A stretch of DNA of 64,000 nucleotides, from positions 22,845,721 through 22,909,720 of the forward strand of contig OW203724.1 of NCBI GenBank assembly GCA_934045075.1, read 5' to 3'. Below, piece after piece: positions 44,253-55,200 of this stretch. The notes beneath the pieces were generated by a model. The model was not told the origin of the DNA and made no database searches. It saw nothing but the letters and a program-made list of their open reading frames with translations. Position 1 is the stretch's first letter. Each line of letters starts with the position of its first letter. The DNA comes from Yponomeuta sedellus. Its lineage: Eukaryota; Arthropoda; Insecta; Lepidoptera; Yponomeutidae. Made by a program: the position numbers and the translations under genes.

Positions 44253-44935
44253 TCTGGCCTGGCCTGGCTGGCTGGCCTTAAATTAAGTTGCCAATAATTG
44301 ATGACATTTTAGTTGCCAATAATTGATGACATTTTAAATCTCATTTCCTAGCAAGTACATTTTCAAGTCAATTGGTTTTCTTGTTGATTTCAGTGGGTAA
44401 AGGTACCAGATTAACGTATAAGAGTTACAGGCGAAGTTGATGACCAAAATCAAACACAGGTATGTCTTACACCTCTTTATTGGTAATAACATTTTAAAAT
44501 TAAAATAAATCTAACCAATTAGACGTGAGAAAAAATCCTGCTGAAACAATACACACTTCAGTAATGGAAATAACGTTAGACTTGTTAAGCAATAAAAAAA
44601 ATTAACAAAAGAAGTGTCACTTCTACAAAAGTGATCTAAAACGAAGTATTTACGAGAATTGTTCTTCATGAAGGATTAATATTAAGAGGGTTTTAGCCCA
44701 AATCGTTATAAATGCAATGTATACACATCCGTTTATCCTAGGTACATTCAAGAGTACACCAAAACGCATATCCTAGCTAGCAAATCAGTCAAAGCAACTT
44801 TATAATCTTTAGTTCATTACTTATGTACAATATAACATAATTGATGGACACTAGAATGCACCTAACGGGGTGTAACGAGGATCCCTCATTTTCTCGAAAA
44901 GGAGGAGTTACTACTCATCAATAGTAACAATCTTT

Positions 44936-45075
44936 AGGGCCAATTTCTGAATTGAGAATTTCGTTAAGTAAATGGTTAACTGTAGTGCTGTCTCTTCGAA
45001 TTTCTCAGAAAAGAGCGTGACAAAACGTTACTGAAATATTTACTTAGTGAAATTGTCAATCCAGAAACAGGGCCT
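44936..45075. mobile_element. 140-bp MITE, copy 1 (GGGCC..TTTCTGAATTGA family)
   Basis: The left end AGGGCCAATTTCTGAATTGA and right end TCAATCCAGAAACAGGGCCT are inverted, with similarity over about 37 bp. A second copy is at 53764-53905. Confidence 0.78.
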
Positions 45076-45669
45076 TAGGGTATTAGATACATTATAAGAA
45101 CATCTTTAAGCTTATTTGTTATAGATTCGTAAGAATTCAGCGGCCCCATATTCCACAGTCCCGCCAATTTCTATTATGGGGACAATTTTGAAAACGCATA
45201 TATTTAAGGACTAAATCCCCGTGACCAAACCGGTTTAGTCACGGCGTCTACCCCAACTTCTTATCATTCCTAGAACTTTTGTAATTTACGTCTGATTTTA
45301 GTTCTGTAAAAAGATTTATCATCTTAAATATATGTACCCCATACTTATTTAATAATTATATATAAAAAAAACTACGAAATAGTCACCAATAATCGCGTTT
45401 CCGAAGTGGTCTCTATACCAGACGATTAGGAACGTATCGAGAAGAGTTAAGTCCCACTTTCGAGAAGGTCATTTTAGCATACACCCATTATAAAAACAGG
45501 TATGGCACGTTGTATTAACGACGTATTTTAAAATTGCGCGCGAGTATCATCTATATTTAATTCATACTCGCGCAATTTCGCAATTCAGCTTTCCCTGATA
45601 TAAACAGAACTTTGATAGAAATAGTTTAAATAGGGATTCCATAATGTCTATCAACCATGATAGATAGTT

Positions 45670-45770
45670 GCTTGCTCTGGCGGATTTCTTTATCCTATTC
45701 GAGAGATTTTAACAATGCTTGCTCTGGGGGATTTCTTTATCCTATTCGAGAGATTTTAACAACCACTAAT
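45670..45770 (+). repeat. Two-copy tandem repeat, ~48-bp unit
   Basis: GATTTCTTTATCCTATTCGA and GAGATTTTAACAA occur twice, about 48 bp apart, each preceded by TTGCTCTGG. Confidence 0.8.
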
Positions 45771-45849
45771 ATTAATTTGACTATGATAGTATTCAAAAAC
45801 ATTGCCGGTTTACACGCAAAGAAAACTGAATTAAATACGAACGCTAAGA

Positions 45850-46330
45850 GGCAAGGCACATAGGATCTGGTGCAGGCGTAGATATGGCACGGGCGTTGTC
45901 CTTACCATTCAAACGTACTGAACCTGAATAACCGACAACCGTTGGAGTAAACGTGTTCTTGAGTGGAGACCGCGACTCAGCAAACGTAGTGTAGGACGCC
46001 CACCGACCAGGTGGGATGGCGATCAGCGAAAAACTGCCGGCATATGCTGGATGCGGCAAGCTGATGACAGGGCGCCATGGCGCTCATTAGGGGAGGGCTA
46101 TGTCCAGCAGTGGACTACATACTATAGCCTGAAGAAGAAGAAACCTGAATAGATAATACAAAGTTGAAGGACTCCGACATGGCGCGTCATGTGGTCGTCC
46201 GCACCAGACCGTTTTGTGTATTGGAATTTCGACTTTATTTCTATTGAAGTTTAGTACGAATTTTAATAGCATTGTTCGATGTAACGCCCATGAAATGTCC
46301 GCGCCCGCGCTAGATCCTATGTGGCTTGCG
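45850..46330. mobile_element. MITE with ~40-bp inverted ends, interrupted by a LINE fragment
   Basis: GCACATAGGATCTGGTGCAG at about 45856 is matched in reverse by CGCGCTAGATCCTATGTGGC near 46310, and the pairing extends to ACGGGCGTT and AACGCCCATG. The LINE fragment 45931-46141 was inserted into it later. Confidence 0.7.
45931..46141 (+). mobile_element. LINE 3' fragment with 10-bp target duplication
   Basis: AACCTGAATA occurs exactly at 45921-45930 and 46142-46151. The insert carries TTGGAGTAAACGTGTTCTTG, GTAGTGTAGGACGCCCACCG and GGCTATGTCCAGCAGTGGAC with a GAAGAAG tail. It is the same LINE as 27733-28065. Confidence 0.88.
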
Positions 46331-47261
46331 CGCAAGTAAAACCTGCCAAAACTCCGCAAATTTATACAACATTTAGGCATTTCACAAGTGTAAATTATAA
46401 CCTGAGCACCGATTCACTTTTGATTATTTAATAACAATTTATTTTGTTTTGTTTAAAGCAGCATTTGCTTGTACAATTTAAATAAGGCCCTCCTTTATAT
46501 CGGCTACTATTCTCAGTTTATTTAATTATCACACTGGCTATTGAGAACTGGAAAAACGAAGTATGTGTTGAAATAACTACAGATATCCATAAAAACTTGG
46601 CACCAAATATACTATTAGGCAATCATAAACAGATATCAATATATTCTGAGCAGAAATCCAATCCAATCAGTAGGTCCCTCTAAGTGGTTGTAGCTGACGG
46701 GGATGTGTGTCAAGTGCTCGTAGGAGAACAGTAGTTAGAGAAGAGTGAATATTATAACAGTTATAAAATATTTAAATTCTGATCTTTTATTGATTCTGCG
46801 AATTTGCTTATAACTTGGAATGTCAACTCAAACTGACAGACATAATTATTTTCACACATTCTGACTAAAACACTCCGCCTCCTTCCGTGCTAAAATTGGG
46901 ATAACTTATGTAGCGCACATCAGTAGTCCCGATTGCAAACACGATGCCAAACAACAATATTGATGAAGCGAAATAGGATTGTCAGTATGTTCCAAACCCC
47001 TGACCTATCACTCCGGAATATAGGCGTGAGCTTACGTAATTCCTTAGAGTTGACCACTTAGGGCCTGACCAAACTGGCGCGAATACCGCAGTCATTTTGA
47101 TATGTAACATGTACATACACTAGCAATTACGGTAGTAGAAGATAGGAAAGAATAATTATTTCCCACAGTTCACGCCTTGCGTGCGTTTGCCAGGGCCACA
47201 TTAAATTCTTCCTTCGTTCATAATAGAAGAATACAGAACTGTGAATCTATCTATTCTAAAA

Positions 47262-47450
47262 CTAGCTGACCCAGCGAACTTCGTCCCGCCTATCAGTGGA
47301 TTTTTTAATTTTTTAATTTTTCTCTCTGTAAGAACCATCCTCGTACTTCAAGGAATATTCTAAAAAAGAATTAGCGAAATCGGTCCAGCTGATCTCGAGA
47401 TTTGCGCTTACCAACACATTCAGCGATTCATTTTTATATTATAGATAATT
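47262..47450 (+). repeat. Dispersed 180-190 bp element, copy 3 (family C)
   Basis: ACTAGCTGACCCAGCGAACT to TTTATATTATAGATAATT, with the shared GTAAGAACCATCCTCGTACT and CTCGAGATTTGCGCTTACCA. Confidence 0.75.
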
Positions 47451-48384
47451 ATTCTACCGTAAATATCTCCTTCAAAGTGAATGATCGGTCCATCATAACA
47501 ATACTTTTTAATTTTTTTCAAGGTCACAATGATTTCTATTCTTTTCAAGGTCATTACCTAACAGGCTTAAGAGTCTACAGCGAAACGAGTATAATTGTAT
47601 TCTCATTACATGAGAACAAGTGCCACTTGCAGAATTAGTGAAGTTCGGCTGGGCGCCGCACCACCCAAAATCAGAATTTTACCGGTATTCGCGCTGGTTC
47701 AATCAGGCTTAATTAGGCGCACCGAATCCTGGCGGAGTACTGACGGTTGTGACAGCAATTAAAGCTGAATTTGACAGTTATACGATTGGAATCATTTAGG
47801 ATTTGGTGCGTGTAACAAGGGGCAGGCCATTCGCAATATTTATTTAAGAATAATAAAGTGCGTTCCAAATACGTTATGAATCCGGTTAAGGCGTGTCTTG
47901 GGACGAACGTTGGGGGCAGCGTGTGGCCAACGTTGGAGGCAGTCGGGTCAACGTTTAGTCTAGGCCAACGTCATCATCCGTGGACGGTTTGGGGCCGGGG
48001 CCGGAGCCGAAGCCGGGTGGGACTCCCGCGCCGGGGAAACCTGGAGTGAGATTTTGTTTTATAAATGGAGGTGAAACTATTTTTCAATGGAGAGAAGCTG
48101 GCAGGCACGTTTCTAAGTTAGAACCATTTGCTTCGGTCGTGGTTCAAAGGTAGCACCCACACTGCAAAAATACTATTTTGCTCCCTTGTCATACAATGTA
48201 CTATTATTCATCTTTTTCGATTGAATAATAATCCAGTTAGTCGCTTTAACATGAAATGTCCCCGTTTCACCTCGGAATGAGAGACAAAAGCGAAATTTTC
48301 GTCCTTTAGTGTTTTAAAAGTTTTCTCAGAAAATGTCGTGTCTGCGTCGTAAGTACGTTTTTCGCGATTATCTCGGTTTCTATT

Positions 48385-48603
48385 ACGTTATCAACCCTTA
48401 TATGTCCCCACTGCTGGGGCACGGGTCTCTTCCTACATCGCAGGAAGGTTAGGCCATACTCCACCACGGGGGCCAAGTCCGGGTTGGTGGAGGATTGTAA
48501 GACAGTGGCGGGCCTTACTGTCAGAAGTTATCAAGCCGCCCATAAGGCCTCTGACATGGCTTAACGACTGCCATTATATGACAGCCGGCACCAACGGCTT
48601 AAC
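48385..48603 (-). mobile_element. SINE-A copy with 10-bp target duplication
   Basis: GGTTTCTATT at 48375-48384 and 48604-48613 flanks a 5'-truncated SINE-A (GGCACGGGTCTCTTCCTACA, GACAGCCGGCACCAACGGCT). The truncation and variable-length duplication fit target-primed retroposition. Confidence 0.85.
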
Positions 48604-48782
48604 GGTTTCTATTGCTCCCAAACAATTTTATTGGTAACATTTTTTCATGCACTCAACCGTTTTTGAGATAGTGTGATGAGTGTTTTTTTTTTAACCTTTG
48701 AATAACTTACATCGTAGACACGAGAATATTATATACCAAAATTTACCTTATTTTATCTCATTCCGAGGTTGATCGCTAATTT

Positions 48783-48939
48783 GACTGGACTATGGGTCGG
48801 CGTAGCGTAGAACGCCCTGTGACCAAGTGGAGCGACGACATTCGCAAAGCGGTGGGCAGTGACTGGAAGATACGAGCCGAAGATCGGGCTCAGTGGCGTG
48901 TCTTGGGAGTGGCCTATGTCCAGCAGCGGACTGACACCA
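48783..48939 (+). pseudogene. LINE (RTE-like) C-terminal remnant
   Basis: It encodes MGRRSVERPVTKWSDDIRKA, then GSDWKIRAEDRAQWRVLG and AYVQQR. It matches the tail of the family at 27733 and stops where the MITE at 48940 begins. Confidence 0.75.
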
Positions 48940-49246
48940 GAGTGCTTAGTGCGAGTTTGACAGATCCAATCGAATAACTTTACTACCGCGTTAATCGAGC
49001 ATTGAGTAGTGAGTATGAGTAAGTTAACCGTTCGAACTGGCAAAACACTTTCACAGTAAAACTCGCACTCGCGTTTATTCGTGTTTTGGCTATTAATCGT
49101 GTTCACTTCTCAACGTAAACCATTACAACTCTTACTCAGCAATTTTAATTTCCACACTTGTCGCTAGGTGGCGCTTCCTCGATGCCATAGAAATATGAGT
49201 TTACGTTAACGCGATCGAGTAGTTAAAAAACTCGCACTAAGCACTC
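48940..49246. mobile_element. MITE forming the Hip 3' UTR
   Basis: Perfect 19-bp inverted repeats GAGTGCTTAGTGCGAGTTT (48940-48958) and its complement (49228-49246) bound 307 bp. CAG adjoins both ends in a way that would fit a 3-bp CWG target site (PIF/Harbinger-like), but this is weak. The right end lies 6 bp from the Hip stop codon. Confidence 0.82.
49074..49079 (-). terminator. Hip polyadenylation signal within a MITE
   Basis: TTTATT on the plus strand is AATAAA on the coding strand, 174 bp beyond the stop. It is the nearest canonical signal and lies inside the MITE. Confidence 0.6.
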
Positions 49247-49252
49247 AGCTGA

Positions 49253-52200
49253 TTATGACGATGGGTCACCTGGGAAGCCTCCAGCGCCAGACTCGTTCTT
49301 TCCGAGCATCGCCTGCAGCTTGGTGATGACGGCAGCGATCTTCGGGTTGTTCTGGTACTTGACGAAATTGGCCGGGTTCGCGGACACGTCCTGGAATGCC
49401 GCGGATATCTCTGGATCCTGCAAATTGACGAGCAAACGAAAATTAGTTTTAAGTATGATGTGTAGTACTGTAAACATGTTACAGTACTACACATCATAAA
49501 AGTCCCTCCGGGAATCTACGTTCGTGCAGACTAGGAAGAAGTGTAACGAAAGTACCCGAAGCTATAAATACATTCAACATGATCTTTAACCGATACGGTT
49601 AAGGTGTAGAATTGATTGCCGCAGTGGCGCTACCTATTTCGCTCACTCTAATATTGCCAAACTAATGACGTTGAATCAACCAATAGTAACAGAGGCGCGC
49701 GGCCTGCCATAAAATTAAACTATCTGATTGGTCGATCAACTTGCCGCACATCCAAAATTTGGTCACCTGCGCAGGTACATCCGCGAGACTTATTTCTTGT
49801 GTAGCACTGTACAGACTTGATTGGTGATAACTTTGAGGTGTACACATATACAGAGAGTTTTAATTGGGGTGGGCGCGCGTGGTAATTAAGCCGATACTAT
49901 CTCTCTGAGACCTGGACGTATGTAGCCTACAGTCCATTTGTTTAGGTACTTATAAAAGGTAAACAAATCGGTTTACCTTTTATAAGTACCTAAACAAATG
50001 GACTGGTCAAATCGGATCAAATGGATCGGTCAAATCGGCTTTTCATTGAAACACTTTTAAAATCAAATTCTTTACACTTTACCAATTCAATAGCAAATTG
50101 ACTGTCATTTCATAATAATATAAATATTTTGATTTATGTAGCATTCAAGTCATAAACCTCAGAGTCGTATACGAATTATTTGCTAATGAGGTGAGAATTG
50201 GCTCCCAGGCCGACGCCGCAGCGACCTGGAAGGCCTGCAAGACCTCCGGGTCCATCAAATTATTGGCTAATGAGGTGAGAATTGGCTCCCAGGCCAACAA
50301 AGCTACCTGGAATCAAAGTATTTGCTATGAGGTGAGATTTGGCTCCCAGGCTAAAAACTTAGCAGCTACCTGGAAGGCCTGCAGGATCTCCGGGTCATCA
50401 AATTATTGGCTCAAAGGCAAATAAAACTTAAGCCGCAGCTACCTGGAAGGCCTGCAGGACCTCCGGGTCCATGAGAAGCGAGGCGAAGTCCTGCGGGTCG
50501 AAGCCGGGCGCGTCTGGGCGCGCGCTCGGCGGCGCCTGGGCCTGCGCGGCGGCCGCCCGCGCGCGCGCCTCCTGCGCCTTGCGCGCGCGACGCACGCGCT
50601 CGCTGTGCTGCGGACGGTACAAATAATATGAGAATATCATCGCTTACGGCGGCTCCACAGGAAGAAATTGAAACTGAAAATCAGCGCTGAGGGCTCAGTC
50701 CCTCAGCACAACGCTGAGTCAGCTGCCTTTTGTGGCAATTTAGACGCACCACAGGCGAAAGCTATGTGTGTTTTTTGTTTCGTTTATTTGTATATTTGGT
50801 TAATTTCTGTTGTGCTCATGTTGTGTTAATTTTCTGGTTTTTTGTTTCTGTGATGTGATGTTCTTTCTTTCTTTCTTCCTTCCTTCCTTCCTTCCTTCCT
50901 TCCTTCCTTCCTTCCTTCCTTCCTTCCTTCCTTCCTTCCTTCCTTCCTTCCTTCCTTCCTTCCTTCCTTCCTTCCTTCCTTCCTTCCTTCCTTCCTTCCT
51001 TCCTTCCTTCCTTCCTTCCTTCCTTCCTTCCTTCCTTCCTTCCTTCCTTCCTTCCTTCCTTCCTTCCTTCCTTCCTTCCTTCCTTCCTTCCTTCCTTCCT
51101 TCCTTCCTTCCTTCCTTCCTTCCTTCCTTCCTTCCTTCCTTCCTTCCTTCCTTCCTTCCTTCCTTCCTTCCTTCCTTCCTTCCTTCCTTCCTTCCTTCCT
51201 TCCTTCCTTCCTTCCTTCCTTCCTTTCTTTCTTTCTAAATTACCATTAATATTGTTGTATGTCCCCACGACTACATAAAAATAAATGTTTCTTCCGGCAT
51301 CGCAGGAAAGTAGGCCATACTCCACCACGGGGGCCAAGATAAGAATATTGTCGCTTAAGGCGGCTCCTCGGGGAGCAATTCCCATCGATGTCAACCCTTT
51401 GTAAATCCTCACTTCTAGGAGCATGGGTCTCTTGCTGCATTGCAGAACGTTAGGCCATACTCCACCACGAGGGCCAAGTACGGGTTGGTGGAATAATTCC
51501 CATACAAATGCCGACAATGACATGCCGGATCGAAGTGAAACTTTGCCTATACATTTTACGAGAGCACTAATCGAGGTTTGATCCACTACGAGTAATCGAG
51601 GCTTGATCGTGCTTATGTCTGAGAATAACCAATAAAAAAAGAAATCACAGCCTCGTAAGATGTTTGATAGAAACTATTATCAAGGCTATAATTACTTCTT
51701 GATAAGTTTATTTCCAATTTTAGGCCCTACCAAACCTTTATTTGACTCCTAGGCACAAATGGAGATGTGATATTGCTTAAAACTTTTGATTGATTGTTTG
51801 ATTAATTGAAGATGTATATTCAAATATAAATACAGAAATGGCATTACTACGCAGCATGATCAGAAAGCATTTTAACTCGTAATTACGAACCTCTTTCTCT
51901 TCCTTCTTGCGCTGCTGGCTCAGCCTGTGCTGACGCAGCTTCTCGGCGTTGGCCTTGACCTCGTTGAACCACTCGTTGGCCTGGTCGTCGTAGTCGATCT
52001 TGAGTGACTCCGAGAGGTCGTGGGCGGCCTCCTCGAATTTGCCGAGCAACCTGCAAGTTTGGTCACCGTCAATCAAATCAACAGCTTGTGGAATACATTG
52101 GATTAGTCTGTATATACCAATCCATTCCAAGGTTGCCTGGAAGACATCACTTTTAGTGATAAGGCCGCCGTCTGTATTCTAAGGTTAAAAAATCTAGCTA

Positions 52201-55200
52201 TAATACGCCAGGCTCCGACAATACACTAGCTTAAGAGTAGATTATTATGTCATCATGTTGTCTGATTTAATAAGAAAATGTGACAAATTTTCTAGCTCCA
52301 GGTCAAAGGGAAGTACCCTTTGAATTTTGATTCCCTTGAGTATCGAAATATACGCTTTTTGCGGCAAAGAGTAGTTTTTATTGTGGCAACATTGAGTTGC
52401 ATTGTTATGTTGTCAGTATTGTACTTGGAGTTCGTGCTTTGCCGCTTCCGCACGCGGTTTATTTGATTTTATAATATAGTCTTATAAATAGTAAACATCG
52501 GTTTTCAATCATCACCTGCCTTCTAAATACAGTCTACTCAACCACAAGTGTGTGCCACAACGACTGTAACCATTTTTGGGTTAACTTAGAAACTTGATTT
52601 TTACAACTTCTAGGGACTGTAGACTTGAGTATTCAGTTTTAATTTAACTCGATACCTCCACGCGTTTCCGAGATAAAGGGTCTTGGCATAGAGACGGTCG
52701 GACGGACAGATAATAAACTGATCCTATAAGGGTTCCGTTTTTCCTTTTGAGGTACGGAATCCTAGGGCAAAAAAATCATGTTTGCTGTATGAAAGGTCTC
52801 CGGGAGGCCTTATAAATTATCTAATGAGGCCGCCTCCTTAATATTTATTTTACCTTTATTATTTATTTTCAAAGTGTAATATACAACTAAATATTCTGTG
52901 AATATTTCAAGCGTTTACTCATGCGTCTAAGCGTCTACTTTTGTTACCGTTACTAATATGGAACAACAAAAAAACACGGGAATTGTTGCAAGGGAGCGCC
53001 ACTTAAATATGTTTACTTTACTATTTTCGTATTTGTTATAGCGGCAACAGAAATACATCATCTGCACGGTCATACTCTAAAGGCCGCAGTACACAATGAC
53101 CCATGCTGGCCCACTGCTCGCCATTGCCAACTGTAGGCCACGATCACTTGCTGTTTACACAATGGCACGTGGCTCCTTGCTGTCTGGCAAACCACTTGCG
53201 ATGGACGTGGCGGTAATTGCGGCCGCAGCTATTTATTTATTTACTATTTATTTACAAGTCTTACAGAAGTATGTACAACAAAGTTATTAAAAAAAATGGC
53301 GCAAAAGGCGCAAAATTACGGGCTCAGATTGATATAAATCAATAAACTTGAAGGTCAATTGATTTATCTTCATTGTTCCGCCGTACGGACATTTTGGGCG
53401 ATTTATAATTCAAGTAGTTCTAAAAAAAATCATCGCAACAAAAAAAGTACTCTACGTGTATCCAGGTCAGCGGTCGGTGACGAACTAAACGATGGGCCAC
53501 TAACAGGGAGGGGCCACGCTACGCCACGATTCCTTTGAAGTGTGCCCGAAAAACCGACAACTGTCCGATTGCGCGCCACGATAGGCAATCGTCCGCCACT
53601 GCACACCATTGCCCCGTGTACACAATGGCAATGGCGAGCAGTGGGCCATCATGGGCTATTGTGTACTGGCCGCATAAGACTAAGACATGAACTTGAAACT
53701 TACAGTGGTTTTCGATTTTTATTTTCAACGTCTGCATTTAGCAGGTTAAGATAAGCTTGCGTATGGCCCGGTTTCTGAATTGAGAATTTCACTGAGTAAT
53801 ACTTAAGTAACATTCTGTCACTTTAGCTGAGAAATTCGGAGAGATAGCACTAGCAGATAGTTAAGTATTTACAAAGCGAAATTTTCAACTCAGAAACTGG
53901 TTCTATATAACATAGATTCCTGTTATTGTTACCTGTAGGCACGTCCGCGGAACTTGTACGCAGCCGCGCTGTCGCAGTTCAGCTCCAGGGCGCGCGTGCA
54001 GTCCTTGATGCAGGCGTTAGGCTTGCTTTGCTTCAGGAATATCTGTGGGGACGAAAGTTTCGGTCAAAGAACGAAAAAAACACGACCAAAGGTCTAACTC
54101 GCAAGCAGATGTTGGCGCAAGCTTTCTCTCAAAAAGAGATGCGTGCCCACGGCGAATTGGCGATTTCAAGCGCTAATGTATTGGAACACCTCAGACACTC
54201 AGTTTTCCTCACGATGTTTTCCTACACCGTTAGCGAGCGGCATTGTTACTATAAATTGGCAAAGTAAACAAAGTCATTGCTCAAAGCATGTGCTCAAATG
54301 TGTGAAAGGATTCGGGTTCCCTCAAGATGTTAACCTTAAGAAATAGCGAGTGGAACTACTACTATAAAATGCAGGATGTTTTGACAAACCAATGAATTGA
54401 GGATGGTTATAAATTTACAGAGTTCCTGTAAAACTGTTTTATAACTAAATCATAAGGCTAAGCGCGCACGGGTTACTTTTGTCACCGTGACTGTTTCGTC
54501 ACTCCGTAGATATGTACAAAGAGTATATAACCACTACGTTTTAATGTATGGAGATGCGCGAAATGTCACCCAGTTGTCACGTCGTAACATACGCGCATCT
54601 CCATACATATCCACGGTCTTGATAAGAGTGACGAAACAGTCACAGTGACAAAAGTAACCCGTGCGCGCCGTGCGCGCGTAGCCTAAGAAATCTCAAGTCT
54701 AACTGGAACCAGTACAAACCTGTCCCCGTTTAGCGAACAGCAGAGCACTTTGTGGGTTCAGCAGTATAGCCTCTGTGTAGAGCTTGATGGCCTCATCAAA
54801 CTTCTGGTCGGAGAAGGCCCTCATTGCCTCAGACCGCTTCTCGTCGGACTTGTCTCTGGCCTCGTCGCTGATCTCTTCTATGGTCTGGTCTCCCATCTCC
54901 TGATCGGCCAGCTTGTCTGGTTCAATCACTCCTGAGGGTGAACGTTTATTTTTGTTATTGTTCAACATTTATGTTTTCCAACAAATATTTTTTTTTTAGG
55001 TAGCCTGTTTTGTGTCCAAATAAATAAAACATAAAATATTTATATTATTTTTATTTTTAATGCACTAACCCGTGCTAAGGAACAAATTTAAAAACCTAGT
55101 AGGTAGTCGGGGCTGTAAGTAATGCAATTTGCTTAAGTCAGATGTCGCTGCCTGTACGTAATACAGAGAATAGTGTAAAGAGGTTCGAAATTTCACTGAT

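Larger units (their letters stand above)
43142..48939. other. Repeat-filled spacer between convergent mRpL38 and Hip
   Basis: No cellular gene is seen. It holds a SINE-B pair, two hairpin MITEs, a nested MITE/LINE pair, a family C element, a SINE-A with target duplication and a LINE remnant, all listed. Positions 46400-47260 are AT-rich with no interpretable content. Positions 47850-48055 form a GC-rich, CpG-containing stretch (GGGGCCGGGGCCGGAGCCGA) with no coding or repeat match I recognise. Confidence 0.6.

Noticed and set aside
47402..47638. 78-aa open frame
   Set aside because: It overlaps a family C repeat and has no recognisable domain or splice context.
50810..51586. Open frames on both strands across the TTCC array
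   Set aside because: A tetranucleotide repeat read in any frame without stops; low complexity, not protein.
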